DNA from: Streptomyces sp. SLBN-31
GTDB taxonomy: Bacteria > Actinomycetota > Actinomycetes > Streptomycetales > Streptomycetaceae
NCBI RefSeq assembly: GCF_006715395.1
Contig: NZ_VFNC01000002.1
Span: 3,534,001 to 3,598,000 of the forward strand
DNA length: 64,000 bases
Direction of reading: 5' to 3'
Notes under the pieces: model-generated
The model's input: the letters and a program-made list of their open reading frames with translations, nothing else
Databases searched by the model: none
Told to the model about the DNA's origin: nothing
Shown: positions 20,174 through 29,141 of the stretch, one piece after another
Position numbering within the stretch: position 1 is the first letter of the stretch
How the letters are laid out: the number at the start of each line of letters is the position of its first letter
Made by a program: the position numbers and the translations under genes

Positions 20174-21939
20174 CCCTCGCCGACGCCGTCTCCCACCTCT
20201 CCCCCGAACGGTGGGAGAAGGCCAACCGCCACCTGATCCGCAAGGCCCTGGCCGAGTTCGCGCACGAGCGGCTGATCACGCCGGAGGAGGACGGCGACGC
20301 GTACGTCGTCCGCGGCGACGACGGCCTGACCAGCTACCGCTTCACCGCCGTCCGCCGCGCCCTCGACCACTGGCGGATCGACCCCGCCTCCCTCTCGCGC
20401 ACCCGTGCCGGAGCCGAACTCCCCCTTGCCGCACTGGACTTCTTCGTCGAGCTGAAGGACACCCTCGGCCTGAGCGACGAGATACTCCCGGTCTACCTGG
20501 AGGAGATCTGCTCCACCCTCTCCGGCACCTGCTACAAGCTCACCAAACCGCAGGTCCCGGTCGCCGAACTGGCCCGCTCCGGCTTCCAGGCCATCGAGAC
20601 GGGCATGACCGAGGGCCACCCCTGCTTCGTCGCCAACAACGGACGGCTCGGCTTCGGCATCCACGAGTACCTGTCGTACGCCCCGGAGACCGCGAGCCCG
20701 GTCCGTCTGGTGTGGCTGGCCGCCCACCGTTCCCGCGCGGCCTTCACCGCGGGCGTCGGGATCGAGTACGAGACCTTCGTGCGCGACGAGTTGGGCGAGG
20801 CCACCGTCGAGCGCTTCCACGGCGTCCTGCGCGAGCAGGGCCTGGACCCCGCCGACTACCTGTTCATCCCCGTGCACCCCTGGCAGTGGTGGAACAAGCT
20901 CACCGTCACCTTCGCCGCCGAGGTGGCCCGCCGCAACCTGGTCTGCCTGGGCGAGGGCGACGACGAGTACCTGGCCCAGCAGTCCATCCGGACCTTCTTC
21001 AACCGCTCCCACCCCGAGAAGCACTACGTCAAGACGGCCCTGTCCGTCCTCAACATGGGCTTCATGCGCGGACTCTCGGCCGCGTACATGGAGGCGACGC
21101 CGTCGATCAACGACTGGCTGGCGCAGCTCGTCGAGGGCGACCCGGTGCTGAAGTCGACGGGGCTGACGATCATCCGGGAGCGGGCCGCCGTCGGTTACCG
21201 GCACCTGGAGTACGAGAAGGCGACCGACCGCTACTCGCCGTACCGCAAGATGCTGGCCGCGCTGTGGCGCGAGAGCCCGGTGGCCGGCCTCCGGGACGGC
21301 GAGTCGCTCGCCACGATGGCCTCCCTGCTGCACGTCGACCACGAGGGCGCGTCGTTCGCGGCGGCCCTGATCGAGCGGTCGGGTCTGGCGCCGGTCCAGT
21401 GGCTGCGGCAGTACCTGCGGGCGTACTTCGTGCCGCTGCTGCACAGCTTCTACGCCTACGACCTGGTCTACATGCCGCACGGCGAGAACGTGATCCTCGT
21501 GCTGAGGGACGGCGCCGTGCAGCGCGCGATCTACAAGGACATCGCCGAGGAGATCGCCGTCATGGACCCGGACGCGGTGCTGCCGCCGGAGGTGCGGCGG
21601 ATCCGGGTCGAGGTGCCGGAGGACAAGAAGCTGCTGTCGATCTTCACCGACGTCTTCGACTGCTTCTTCCGCTTCCTCGCCGCGAACCTCGCCGACGAGG
21701 GCGTCCTGGAGGAGGACGACTTCTGGCGGACGGTCGCCGAGGTCACCCGCGAGTACCAGGCGTCGGTGCCCGAACTCGCCGGGAAGTTCGAGCGGTACGA
21801 CCTGTTCGCGCCCGAGTTCGCGCTGTCCTGCCTCAACCGGCTGCAGCTGCGGGACAACCGGCAGATGGTCGACCTGGCGGACCCGTCGGGCGCCCTCCAT
21901 CTGATCGGAACCCTCGACAATCCCGTCGCCCGGTTCTGA
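20170..21939 (+). CDS. desD: NIS synthetase, desferrioxamine assembly
   Basis: A 589-residue IucA/IucC-family synthetase that joins and macrocyclises N-hydroxy-N-succinylcadaverine units in an ATP-dependent, non-ribosomal manner. Family segments include GHPCFVANNGRLGFG, FIPVHPWQWWN near residue 235, and FVPLLHSFYAYDLVYMPHGE in the C-terminal half. It is the last gene of desABCD, and its stop is followed 8 bases later by a strong hairpin. Confidence 0.95.
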   Translation: MTLADAVSHLSPERWEKANRHLIRKALAEFAHERLITPEEDGDAYVVRGDDGLTSYRFTAVRRALDHWRIDPASLSRTRAGAELPLAALDFFVELKDTLGLSDEILPVYLEEICSTLSGTCYKLTKPQVPVAELARSGFQAIETGMTEGHPCFVANNGRLGFGIHEYLSYAPETASPVRLVWLAAHRSRAAFTAGVGIEYETFVRDELGEATVERFHGVLREQGLDPADYLFIPVHPWQWWNKLTVTFAAEVARRNLVCLGEGDDEYLAQQSIRTFFNRSHPEKHYVKTALSVLNMGFMRGLSAAYMEATPSINDWLAQLVEGDPVLKSTGLTIIRERAAVGYRHLEYEKATDRYSPYRKMLAALWRESPVAGLRDGESLATMASLLHVDHEGASFAAALIERSGLAPVQWLRQYLRAYFVPLLHSFYAYDLVYMPHGENVILVLRDGAVQRAIYKDIAEEIAVMDPDAVLPPEVRRIRVEVPEDKKLLSIFTDVFDCFFRFLAANLADEGVLEEDDFWRTVAEVTREYQASVPELAGKFERYDLFAPEFALSCLNRLQLRDNRQMVDLADPSGALHLIGTLDNPVARF

Positions 21940-21946
21940 TCACGGC

Positions 21947-21987
21947 GGGCGGGCACCCCGGAGTACGGTCCTCGGGGGTGCCCGCCC
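21947..21987. terminator. bidirectional hairpin terminator
   Basis: Inverted arms of 17 bases (21947-21963 and 21971-21987; 16 of 17 pair) with a 7-base loop, lying between the convergent desD and hexosaminidase stops. There is no T-run, as is common in Streptomyces. It probably ends transcription from both sides. Confidence 0.85.
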
Positions 21988-21999
21988 GGCATCAGCGGC

Positions 22000-23583
22000 C
22001 TACCGCGCGGGCCACGGCACCTGCGGAGACCGGTAGTACCCGATGCCCAGCGCGTCCCACCGCGGCCCCTGCGCGGCGAGGCGCACCCGGTAGGCGTCCC
22101 AGCCGAGCGCGGACGCCCGCGACCAGCCGAGTTCGGCGGCACCCGCGAGCCGCGGGAAGGCCATCTGGTCGATGTCGGCGCTCGTCGCGATCGTCTCGGT
22201 CCACAGCGGTGCCTCGACGCCCTTGACCGCCGAACTCGGCGCTCCGGGAAGGTAGTCGCCGGGATCCCAGTCGTAGGACCGCCTGACCTCCACCAGGCCG
22301 GCCCAGTCCTGGCCGAGCGGGGTGTCCTCGGTGTACTTCATGTCGAGGTAGATCCGGTCGGCGGGCGAGAGGATCAGCCCGGTGCCTGCCTGCGCGGCCT
22401 TCGCGACCTGCTCCTTCTCCGCGGCGCTGGTGTCGTCCAGGCCCCAGTACTGGGCGAGGGCGCCCTTGGCCGGGTGCGCGCCGGTCAGCTGGTGCCAGCC
22501 GATCACCGTCTTGCCGTACTTGGCGACGACCGGCTGCACCCGGTCCATGAACTTCACGTAGTCCTCGTGGCTGGTGGAGTGCGCCTCGTCGCCGCCGATG
22601 TGCAGGTAGCGGCCGGGCGTGAGCGCCGCCAGCTCGCGGATGACGTCGTCCACGAAGTCGTAGGTGAGGTCCTTGCCGACGCACAGCGAGCTGAAGCCGA
22701 CGTCGGTGCCGGTGTAGAGCGGGGGTGCCACTCCGTCGCAGTTGAGGTCGGCGTAGGAGGCGAGGGCCGCGTTGGTGTGGCCGGGCATGTCGATCTCCGG
22801 CACGACCTCCAGGTAGCGGGAGGCCGCGTAGCGGACGATCTCCTTGTAGTCGGCCTTGGTGTAGTGGCCGCCCGCGCCGCCGCCGACCTCGGTGGAGCCT
22901 CCGTAGGTCGCCAGGCGTGGCCAGGAGTCGATCGCGATGCGCCAGCCCTGGTCGTCGCTGAGGTGCAGATGCAGCTTGTTGATCTTGTAGAGGGCCAACT
23001 CGTCGATGTAGCGCTTGACCTGGGCCACGGTGAAGAAGTGGCGGGAGACGTCGAGCATCGCGCCGCGGTAGGCGTAGCGCGGGCGGTCGGTGATCCTGCC
23101 GCCCGCGACCAGCCACGGTCCGGGCTGTACGGAGTCCTTCTCGACGGCCGCCGGGAGCAGTTGGCGCAGGGTCTGGATACCGTGGAAGAGGCCGGCGTGC
23201 TCGTCGGCCGTGATGCGGACGCCGTCGGGTCCGCTGTCGAGGCGGTAGCCCTCCGGCCCGAAACGGCCGTGGGTCAGGCGCAGTTGGATGCCGGTGCTGC
23301 CGTGTGTGACCAGGGGCAGCCGGTAGCCGGTCGACGGGCGCAGGATGTCGGCCAGGTACTGGCCGAGCCGGCGCGCTTTCAGGGTGTCGTCGACGCGGAT
23401 GACGGTGGAGTCGGTGATCCGGTACGAGCCGCCGCCCGGTCTGACCGACTCGGGGGCCGGGACCACCCTGTCGAGGGGGGCCGGACTCGCTTTCGTCACC
23501 GAGGTCACCGTGGTCGCTCCTACCGTGAAGGTGCCTGCCGCCGCCACGAGCAGCAGCGATCCCAGAACGCGGTGCAGTCTCAC
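22000..23583 (-). CDS. secreted beta-N-acetylhexosaminidase (GH20)
   Basis: A 527-residue secreted GH20 enzyme that removes terminal N-acetylglucosamine from chitin oligomers. It begins with a Sec signal peptide (VLGSLLLVAAAGTFTVGA). A GH20b-like domain precedes the catalytic barrel, which has YRGAMLDVSRHFFTV and the catalytic Asp-Glu pair in YLHIGGDEAHST. The chosen GTG at 23583 has GGAGGG upstream; another GTG two codons earlier is possible. A DasR-like box lies immediately upstream (23598-23613), so expression is probably relieved by glucosamine-6-phosphate. It is divergent from the DUF4429 gene with 60 bases between starts. Confidence 0.92.
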   Translation of the reverse strand: MRLHRVLGSLLLVAAAGTFTVGATTVTSVTKASPAPLDRVVPAPESVRPGGGSYRITDSTVIRVDDTLKARRLGQYLADILRPSTGYRLPLVTHGSTGIQLRLTHGRFGPEGYRLDSGPDGVRITADEHAGLFHGIQTLRQLLPAAVEKDSVQPGPWLVAGGRITDRPRYAYRGAMLDVSRHFFTVAQVKRYIDELALYKINKLHLHLSDDQGWRIAIDSWPRLATYGGSTEVGGGAGGHYTKADYKEIVRYAASRYLEVVPEIDMPGHTNAALASYADLNCDGVAPPLYTGTDVGFSSLCVGKDLTYDFVDDVIRELAALTPGRYLHIGGDEAHSTSHEDYVKFMDRVQPVVAKYGKTVIGWHQLTGAHPAKGALAQYWGLDDTSAAEKEQVAKAAQAGTGLILSPADRIYLDMKYTEDTPLGQDWAGLVEVRRSYDWDPGDYLPGAPSSAVKGVEAPLWTETIATSADIDQMAFPRLAGAAELGWSRASALGWDAYRVRLAAQGPRWDALGIGYYRSPQVPWPAR

Positions 23584-23597
23584 ATGCACTCCCTCCG

Positions 23598-23613
23598 ATT
23601 GGTAGAGACCACT
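23598..23613. promoter_or_regulatory. DasR-responsive element (dre) upstream of hexosaminidase
   Basis: ATTGGTAGAGACCACT matches the DasR site consensus (A-C/T-TGGTCTAGACCA-G/C-T) at 14 of 16 positions when the degenerate positions are allowed. It starts 15 bases upstream of the GH20 start codon, within the 60-base divergent gap, so it could also affect the DUF4429 gene. Confidence 0.65.
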
Positions 23614-23643
23614 CTCCCGCACAACCGGTGAAACAATCCCCCC

Positions 23644-24519
23644 ATGGCGGAAATCATCCAGAAGGACGGCACGTGGGCCTTCGACGGCGATGCCCTGCGG
23701 CTGACCCCCGGACGGGACAGAAACGTCAGCCTCCTTCGCCGGACCCTGGGTGAACTCATCGTCCCTCTGGGCGCGTTGGCCGGTGTCTCGTTCGAGCAGG
23801 GCAAGAAGTCGGGGCGGCTCAGGCTGCGGCTGCGCGACGGCGCCGACCCGCTGCTGCACGCCTCCGGGGGCCGTCTGACCGAGCCCAACGACCCCTACCA
23901 ACTGCTCGTGGAGTCCGACCGCTACGGGGTGGCCGAGTACTTCGTGGACGAGGTCCGCAGCGCCCTGCTGCTGGACGAGGTTCCGTCCGAGCCGGTGAAC
24001 GAGTACCTGCTGCCGGGTCCCTCCGTGCCCCTGTCGGTCTCCGCCGGGGACGGCACGGCGAGCTTCGACGGCGAGCACGTACGCCTGGAGTGGAACTGGA
24101 AGACGGAGGACGCCAAGGCCGCCGCCGGTACCCGCACGCTCGCCGTCACCGATCTGCTCGGGGTGGAGTGGCAGCCGGCCGTCGGCCTGGAGAACGGGCA
24201 TCTGCGGTTCGCGGTGCGGGGCGCGCAGACGAGCGCGCCGGCCAAGTACGACCCGAACTCCGTGGAGCTGTGGGGCTTCAGGAAGGACCCGCTGATGGCT
24301 CTGGTCGCGGCGGCCGTCCAGGCCCGGCTGCCGCACCCGTCCGCGGCGACGTCGGCGGCGACGTCCGAGGAGCCGCGGAAGGAGCTGCGGGAAGCGCCCC
24401 GGGACGACCACGACGCGCTGCTGCGCCGGCTGCGCGAGCTCGGGGAGCTGCACCGCACGGGCGTGCTGACGGACGAGGAGTTCCAGATGGCCAAGCAGGC
24501 GGTCCTCAAGCGCATGTGA
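23644..24519 (+). CDS. DUF4429 protein with C-terminal SHOCT domain
   Basis: A 291-residue protein with two copies of a DUF4429-like beta module: roughly residues 5-110, beginning KDGTWAFDGDALRLTPG, and residues 130-230. A short C-terminal SHOCT motif, ELHRTGVLTDEEFQMAKQAV, ends the protein. SHOCT tails mediate oligomerisation or membrane association in many bacterial proteins; the biochemical role of DUF4429 is unknown. It is divergent from the hexosaminidase. Its last 14 bases overlap the convergent, truncated phosphatase gene, apparently because of a deletion. Confidence 0.85.
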   Translation: MAEIIQKDGTWAFDGDALRLTPGRDRNVSLLRRTLGELIVPLGALAGVSFEQGKKSGRLRLRLRDGADPLLHASGGRLTEPNDPYQLLVESDRYGVAEYFVDEVRSALLLDEVPSEPVNEYLLPGPSVPLSVSAGDGTASFDGEHVRLEWNWKTEDAKAAAGTRTLAVTDLLGVEWQPAVGLENGHLRFAVRGAQTSAPAKYDPNSVELWGFRKDPLMALVAAAVQARLPHPSAATSAATSEEPRKELREAPRDDHDALLRRLRELGELHRTGVLTDEEFQMAKQAVLKRM

Positions 24520-25084
24520 GGACCGTGTCGGGGGCGGTGGTGAAGGTGCCCAGGGTGCCCAGCAGGTGGGCCTCGGCCGGGTCGAAGCCCTCGTGGCCGA
24601 CGCCGTAGTAGTACGTGCGGCCGGGGCGCAGGTGGGTGAGCCTGGCGTGCAGGTAGTACTGCGTGTGGTCGCCGCTCGCGCCGACGCCGGCCGGGGTGTG
24701 CAGGCTGCGGACCTCGGCCTCGATCCTGCGGGAGAGGTCCCAGGGGTGGGCGCCGACGCGGATGAAGGGCTTCTTCACGGTGACCGGGACCTGCCAGGAG
24801 ATCGTCATCTCGGTGCGCGGGTCGTTGCCGAAGGCGAGGTGGCGGCCGAAGGGGGCGACGAGCGCGCCGTCGACGTACTCGGCCCGGTTCTGGCTCTGGG
24901 TCGGCACGGCTGCCCGGGCGACCGCGCCCGGCACGAACGCGCCACCGGCGACGGCGCCTATCGTGACGGCGCCGCCTCTCATCAGGTTGCGCCGGGAGAA
25001 TCTGGCGCGCAGGTACTCGTGCTGCTCGGCCATGCTCATGCGCTCGGCGAGCTGCTCGGGTACGCCCATACGAGGAATGTCCAT
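24506..25084 (-). pseudogene. truncated secreted phosphatase, N-terminal domain only
   Basis: The 192-residue reading frame starts MDIPRMGVPEQLAERMSMAE and carries a twin-arginine signal (FSRRNLMRGGAVTIGAVAGG). A fibronectin-like purple-acid-phosphatase N-terminal domain follows, with TEMTISWQVP and RPGRTYYYGVGHEGF. Full-length relatives continue into a metallophosphoesterase catalytic domain of about 300 residues. Here the frame ends right after LGTFTTAPDTV with a few codons (LTCA) read from the antisense strand of the DUF4429 3' end. No metal-binding phosphatase motif is present. The simplest reading is a deletion that removed the catalytic domain, so the product is probably inactive. Confidence 0.75.
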
Positions 25085-25186
25085 GGCGTCTGAAACTCGT
25101 CCACACGAGCGACCGGACACCAGGCGGGGGATGGCCGGGCCGCAAACAGAGGTTCATGAGAACCCCAAAGAACGCCTCCAGGACCT

Positions 25187-25202
25187 TGCCCGATATCGGG
25201 CA
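25187..25202. promoter_or_regulatory. perfect 16-base palindrome, candidate operator
   Basis: TGCCCGATATCGGGCA is a perfect inverted repeat. It ends 6 bases before the TTG start I prefer for the small gene at 25209, so a bound protein would cover the start region. I cannot name the regulator. Confidence 0.5.
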
Positions 25203-25208
25203 GGATTC

Positions 25209-25502
25209 TTGCGAAAGCCTCGCTCTTACCCCAGGATCTACCGGGTGCACGACGAACTCGTTGATCATCTGACGCGGTCCACGCCTCTGAGCCGGGGCGA
25301 GGCACTGCGGGTGATCCAGGACGTGCTCGCCTACTTCGACGAGACGACCACGCAGTACGTCCGTCGCCGCCACCGCGAGCTGCAGGCCCAGGGCCTGGTG
25401 AACGCGGAGATCTTCGAACGGATCGAGGCGGACCTGCACTACCGTGCGGTGGCTCCGCCGGAGCTCACGCTCAGGCAGCTGCGCCGCATCGTCTACGGCT
25501 GA
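25209..25502 (+). CDS. small conserved hypothetical protein upstream of glmS
   Basis: A 97-residue helical protein (starts MRKPRSYPRIYRVHDELVDH, contains RVIQDVLAYFDETTTQYVRR). The frame is open back to an ATG at 25131, but codon third positions are AT-rich there and the stretch contains the perfect palindrome at 25187. I therefore choose the TTG at 25209, preceded by CAGGA. It has no signal peptide, membrane segment or recognised domain. It ends 32 bases before glmS on the same strand, so the two may be co-transcribed. Confidence 0.55.
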   Translation: MRKPRSYPRIYRVHDELVDHLTRSTPLSRGEALRVIQDVLAYFDETTTQYVRRRHRELQAQGLVNAEIFERIEADLHYRAVAPPELTLRQLRRIVYG

Positions 25503-25534
25503 CTCCTACGGCCAGAGAAACGGGATACCTATAC

Positions 25535-27352
25535 ATGTGCGGAATCGTCGGATACATCGGGAAGCGTGACGTCGCCCCCCTGCTGCTGGAGGGCCTGCAG
25601 CGCCTGGAGTACCGCGGCTACGACTCGGCGGGCATCGTCGTCACCTCTCCGAAGACGGCCGGCCTGAAGATGGTCAAGGCCAAGGGCCGGGTGCGCGACC
25701 TGGAGGCGAAGGTCCCGGCCCGCTTCAAGGGCACGACCGGTATCGCCCACACCCGCTGGGCCACCCACGGCGCCCCGTCCGACGTGAACGCCCACCCGCA
25801 CATGTCGGCCGACCACAAGGTCGCCGTCGTCCACAACGGCATCATCGACAACGCCTCCGACCTGCGCCGCAAGCTGGAGGCGGACGGCGTCGAGTTCCTC
25901 TCCGAGACCGACACCGAGGTCCTCACCCACCTGATCGCCCGCTCGCAGGCCGAGAAGCTGGAGGACAAGGTCCGCGAGACCCTGCGGGTCATCGAGGGCA
26001 CGTACGGCATCGCCGTGATGCACGCCGACTACCCCGACCGCATCGTGGTGGCGCGAAACGGCTCCCCGGTCGTCCTCGGCATCGGCGAGAAGGAGATGTT
26101 CGTCGCCTCGGACATCGCCGCGCTGGTCGCCCACACGCGGCAGATCGTGACCCTCGACGACGGCGAGATGGCCACCCTCAAGGCCGACGACTTCCGCACC
26201 TTCACCACCGAGGGCACCCGTACGACGTCGGAGCCGACCACCGTGGAGTGGGAGGCGGCCTCCTACGACATGGGCGGCCACGACACCTACATGCACAAGG
26301 AGATCCACGAGCAGGCCGAGGCGGTCGACCGCGTGCTGCGCGGCCGCATCGACGACCGCTTCTCCACCGTGCACCTCGGCGGCCTCAACCTGGACGCCCG
26401 TGAGGCCCGGCAGATCCGCCGGGTGAAGATCCTCGGCTGCGGCACCTCGTACCACGCGGGCATGATCGGCGCCCAGATGATCGAGGAACTGGCCCGCATC
26501 CCCGCGGACGCCGAGCCGGCCTCCGAGTTCCGCTACCGCAACGCGGTCGTGGACCCCGACACCCTGTACGTCGCCGTCTCCCAGTCCGGCGAGACCTACG
26601 ACGTCCTGGCCGCCGTCCAGGAGCTCAAGCGCAAGGGCGCGCGGGTGTTCGGCATCGTCAACGTGGTCGGCTCGGCGATCGCGCGCGAGGCGGACGCGGG
26701 CATCTACGTCCACGCCGGCCCGGAGGTCTGCGTCGTCTCCACGAAGTGCTTCACCAACACCACGGTCGCCTTCGCCCTGCTCGCCCTGCACCTGGGCCGC
26801 ACCCGTGACCTGTCGGTGCGCGACGGCAAGCGCATCATCGAGGGCCTGCGCAAGCTGCCCGAGCAGATCACCGAGGTCCTTCAGCAGGAGGACGAGATCC
26901 AGAAGCTGGCCGAGCAGTACGCCGACGCCCGCTCGATGCTCTTCATCGGCCGGGTCCGCGGCTACCCGGTGGCCCGTGAGGCCTCCCTGAAGCTCAAGGA
27001 GGTCTCCTACATCCACGCGGAGGCCTACCCCGCCTCGGAGCTCAAGCACGGCCCCCTGGCCCTCATCGAGCCGGCCCTTCCCACGGTGGCGATCGTCCCC
27101 GACGACGACCTGCTGGAGAAGAACCGCGCCGCGATGGAGGAGATCAAGGCCCGCAGCGGCAGGATCCTGGCGGTGGCCCACCAGGCCCAGGAGAAGGCCG
27201 ACCACACGGTCGTGGTGCCCAAGAACGAGGACGAGCTGGACCCGATCCTGATGGGCATCCCGCTCCAACTACTCGCCTATCACACGGCACTTGCCCTCGG
27301 CCGGGACATCGACAAGCCGCGGAACCTCGCGAAGTCGGTGACGGTCGAGTAG
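25535..27352 (+). CDS. glmS: glutamine-fructose-6-phosphate aminotransferase (isomerizing)
   Basis: A 605-residue glucosamine-6-phosphate synthase. The glutaminase domain begins MCGIVGYIGKRDVAPLLLEG with Cys2 as nucleophile after Met removal. Two SIS sugar-isomerase domains follow, with GCGTSYHAG and SQSGETYDVLAAV, and the protein ends with the family's K-S-V-T-V-E tail. It makes glucosamine-6-phosphate for cell-wall and amino-sugar synthesis. That metabolite is also the inducer of DasR, which is notable beside DasR-like boxes on chitin-degrading genes. A strong terminator follows. Confidence 0.95.
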   Translation: MCGIVGYIGKRDVAPLLLEGLQRLEYRGYDSAGIVVTSPKTAGLKMVKAKGRVRDLEAKVPARFKGTTGIAHTRWATHGAPSDVNAHPHMSADHKVAVVHNGIIDNASDLRRKLEADGVEFLSETDTEVLTHLIARSQAEKLEDKVRETLRVIEGTYGIAVMHADYPDRIVVARNGSPVVLGIGEKEMFVASDIAALVAHTRQIVTLDDGEMATLKADDFRTFTTEGTRTTSEPTTVEWEAASYDMGGHDTYMHKEIHEQAEAVDRVLRGRIDDRFSTVHLGGLNLDAREARQIRRVKILGCGTSYHAGMIGAQMIEELARIPADAEPASEFRYRNAVVDPDTLYVAVSQSGETYDVLAAVQELKRKGARVFGIVNVVGSAIAREADAGIYVHAGPEVCVVSTKCFTNTTVAFALLALHLGRTRDLSVRDGKRIIEGLRKLPEQITEVLQQEDEIQKLAEQYADARSMLFIGRVRGYPVAREASLKLKEVSYIHAEAYPASELKHGPLALIEPALPTVAIVPDDDLLEKNRAAMEEIKARSGRILAVAHQAQEKADHTVVVPKNEDELDPILMGIPLQLLAYHTALALGRDIDKPRNLAKSVTVE

Positions 27353-27393
27353 TAACCACCGTGTCCGCGGCGGGAGATGAGCGGCGCGGACGT

Positions 27394-27432
27394 GAACGAC
27401 CCCCTGTGTGCCACCAACACAGGGGGTCGTTC
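27394..27432. terminator. terminator after glmS
   Basis: A perfect 16-base inverted repeat, GAACGACCCCCTGTGT (27394-27409) paired with its complement at 27417-27432, with a 7-base loop, 41 bases after the glmS stop. The convergent universal-stress gene ends at 27603, so read-through from both sides may be blocked. The rest of 27433-27602 shows no gene. Confidence 0.9.
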
Positions 27433-27602
27433 CTTCAGGGACCGGAACCGCCCAACGCTCCGGTCCGCCGCTGCGTCAGCCGGTGGCCGTCACCCCCCGG
27501 CCTGCAGCGCGTCGCGCAAGAGGTATGCCCTTCACAAGGACACAAACACCTCTACGCGCGAGTAGTTTCGCGCTGCACAAGGGAGTTGGGAGAGCGGGGA
27601 AC

Positions 27603-28130
27603 TCAGGGGATGACGATGACGGGCCGCTTCGCCCGCTTGGCGAGCCGCCCCGCGACGGAGCCGAAGAGCCGTCCGACGATGCCGTGCGTCGACCCGACGA
27701 CGATCGCGTCGGCCTCGTACTCGCGCCCCACCTCTTCGAGTTCGTGGCAGATGTCACCGCCGCGCTCGACCAGGATCCACGGCACTTCGGCGAGGTAGTC
27801 GGCGCAGGCGAGTTCGAGCCCGAGCACCTCGGTCCGGTGGTCCGGCACGTCCACGAAGACCGGCGGCTCACAGCCGGCCCACACCGTGGTGGGCAGCCGG
27901 TTGGCGACGTGCACGATGATCAGGCCCGAGCCGGAGCGGTGGGCCATGCCGATGGCGTACGCGAGGGCGCGCTCACTGGACGTGGAGCCGTCGAAGCCGA
28001 CGACCACGCCGTGCTTGAAAGCGGGATCGCAGGAATGGCGTGGCTCTTCCGCCGCCAGGGGCTCGGCCGCCGTGGGGTCGGCGACGGGCCGCTTGCGGTC
28101 CCTGGGTTCGAAGAATTCGTGACCGGCCAT
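27603..28130 (-). CDS. universal stress protein (UspA family)
   Basis: A 175-residue single-domain Usp protein. The beta-alpha start GVVVGFDGSTSSERALAYAI is near residue 40, and the C-terminal nucleotide-binding loop is VVGSTHGIVGRLFGSVAG, a slightly irregular form of the ATP-binding Usp motif. The first 35 residues are a charged extension. The frame is open far upstream, but the ATG at 28130 is the nearest start before the conserved domain. No clear ribosome binding site is visible. It is convergent with glmS. Confidence 0.85.
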   Translation of the reverse strand: MAGHEFFEPRDRKRPVADPTAAEPLAAEEPRHSCDPAFKHGVVVGFDGSTSSERALAYAIGMAHRSGSGLIIVHVANRLPTTVWAGCEPPVFVDVPDHRTEVLGLELACADYLAEVPWILVERGGDICHELEEVGREYEADAIVVGSTHGIVGRLFGSVAGRLAKRAKRPVIVIP

Positions 28131-28439
28131 GGCTGTCTCGGCGTTGTGATCCTTTATGGGAGGGACGACAGTGTGCGGCGGAGCTGTCCGGGAATCATCT
28201 TTCCCGCCCCATACCCCCAAGGGTACGGCGGCACGCCTCCTTAGCCCAGATCCTGCCCTCCGTCGGTGGGGGTTCCAGGGAGCATGCACGAGGGGGCGCC
28301 CGTAACGCAATGGTTGCTGCGCTGTACAGGCGGTTCGCGCAGGATTCACCCGGCGCGGGCCCACATCCGGCACGGACGTGCAGTGACCGACCGGTCGAAC
28401 ACGCGTTGAACCGCGTGACTCGTCCCCCAGGGAGCACGT
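28131..28439. other. intergenic region between usp and the small membrane protein gene
   Basis: This 309-base divergent region must hold promoters for both flanking genes. I see no coding frame with normal codon use, no strong hairpin, and no known operator. A short GACCGACCGGTCGAAC repeat near 28387 is weakly symmetric. Confidence 0.5.
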
Positions 28440-28763
28440 ATGCCCGGACCGCCCCACGCCCCCGACCCGTCCCGCCCGCCCGAGAACCCGGCGACCGACG
28501 TCGTGCGCTGGGCGGCCTTCAGCTGCGTCCTGGTGCCCGTGGTCCTGCTCTGGTACGGCACCTCGCTCGCCGGAGCGGCGGGAACCGCCCTCGGCCTCGC
28601 CGCCGTCACAGCGGTGTGCAGGCTGCTGCTGCGCCAGTCCGAGCGGGGCGCGGCCCGGCTCCCGGCCGAGGAGAGCGCACCCCACCGCGGGCGCCGTCAC
28701 AGAACGGGTACGGGCGCTCACCGAGGCGGACGTCACACCGGCGGAAGCACACCGGTCGGCTGA
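28440..28763 (+). CDS. small membrane protein upstream of adpA
   Basis: A 107-residue protein with two adjacent hydrophobic segments (about residues 24-42, AAFSCVLVPVVLLWYGTS, and 45-62, GAAGTALGLAAVTAVCRLLL). A basic, histidine/arginine-rich C-terminal tail follows. It starts at ATG 28440 with GGGAGCACGT upstream. It has no enzyme motif; I recall a similar small protein near adpA in other Streptomyces, but its function is unknown. It is the last gene before the long adpA leader. Confidence 0.65.
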   Translation: MPGPPHAPDPSRPPENPATDVVRWAAFSCVLVPVVLLWYGTSLAGAAGTALGLAAVTAVCRLLLRQSERGAARLPAEESAPHRGRRHRTGTGAHRGGRHTGGSTPVG

Positions 28764-29141
28764 CCGGTTTCCGCGCACGCGCCCGACACTTTTCAGCCAA
28801 CTTCCGATACCCGCGCATCCCACCCCCGGACCACCCCCCAACCCCCGTTCGACCTGCACGGAAAGGGGGTACGGGGCCCCGCGTACCCTATGTGGATTGG
28901 CCACCGCGACAAGGCGCACTTCCCTGCACGGCCCACGAGTGCAACGCTTCGTGATCGAATGCTTCACGCCAAGTTGCCATGTCGACAATGTGCCGGTTCC
29001 CGAACTGGGTCACCCCGGCACCACGCAACACAGTAAATTCGATCTTGACGTCTTACGGCGGGGGACTCGTGCAGGACCGAGGGGAAACGTGCAGGAGCGA
29101 CACAACCGAGGAGCCGCGACCACCGAGGGGGGCTTAGCAGT
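28764..29141. promoter_or_regulatory. long adpA upstream/leader region
   Basis: This 378-base non-coding stretch carries the control region of adpA. Visible elements are an inverted repeat GGGTACG-8 bases-CGTACCC at 28867-28888 and two direct repeats, CGTGCAGGACCGA (29068-29080) and CGTGCAGGAGCGA (29088-29100), spaced exactly 20 bases apart. AdpA autoregulation and other regulator sites are known here in related species; I could not place them with confidence. Confidence 0.6.

Noticed and set aside
14929..21939. des cluster as a novel siderophore pathway
   Set aside because: Gene order and motifs match the known desEFABCD desferrioxamine cluster.
22000..24453. 817-codon frame extending the hexosaminidase N-terminally
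   Set aside because: The GTG at 23583 gives a proper signal peptide and ribosome binding site, and the extension is antisense to the DUF4429 gene.
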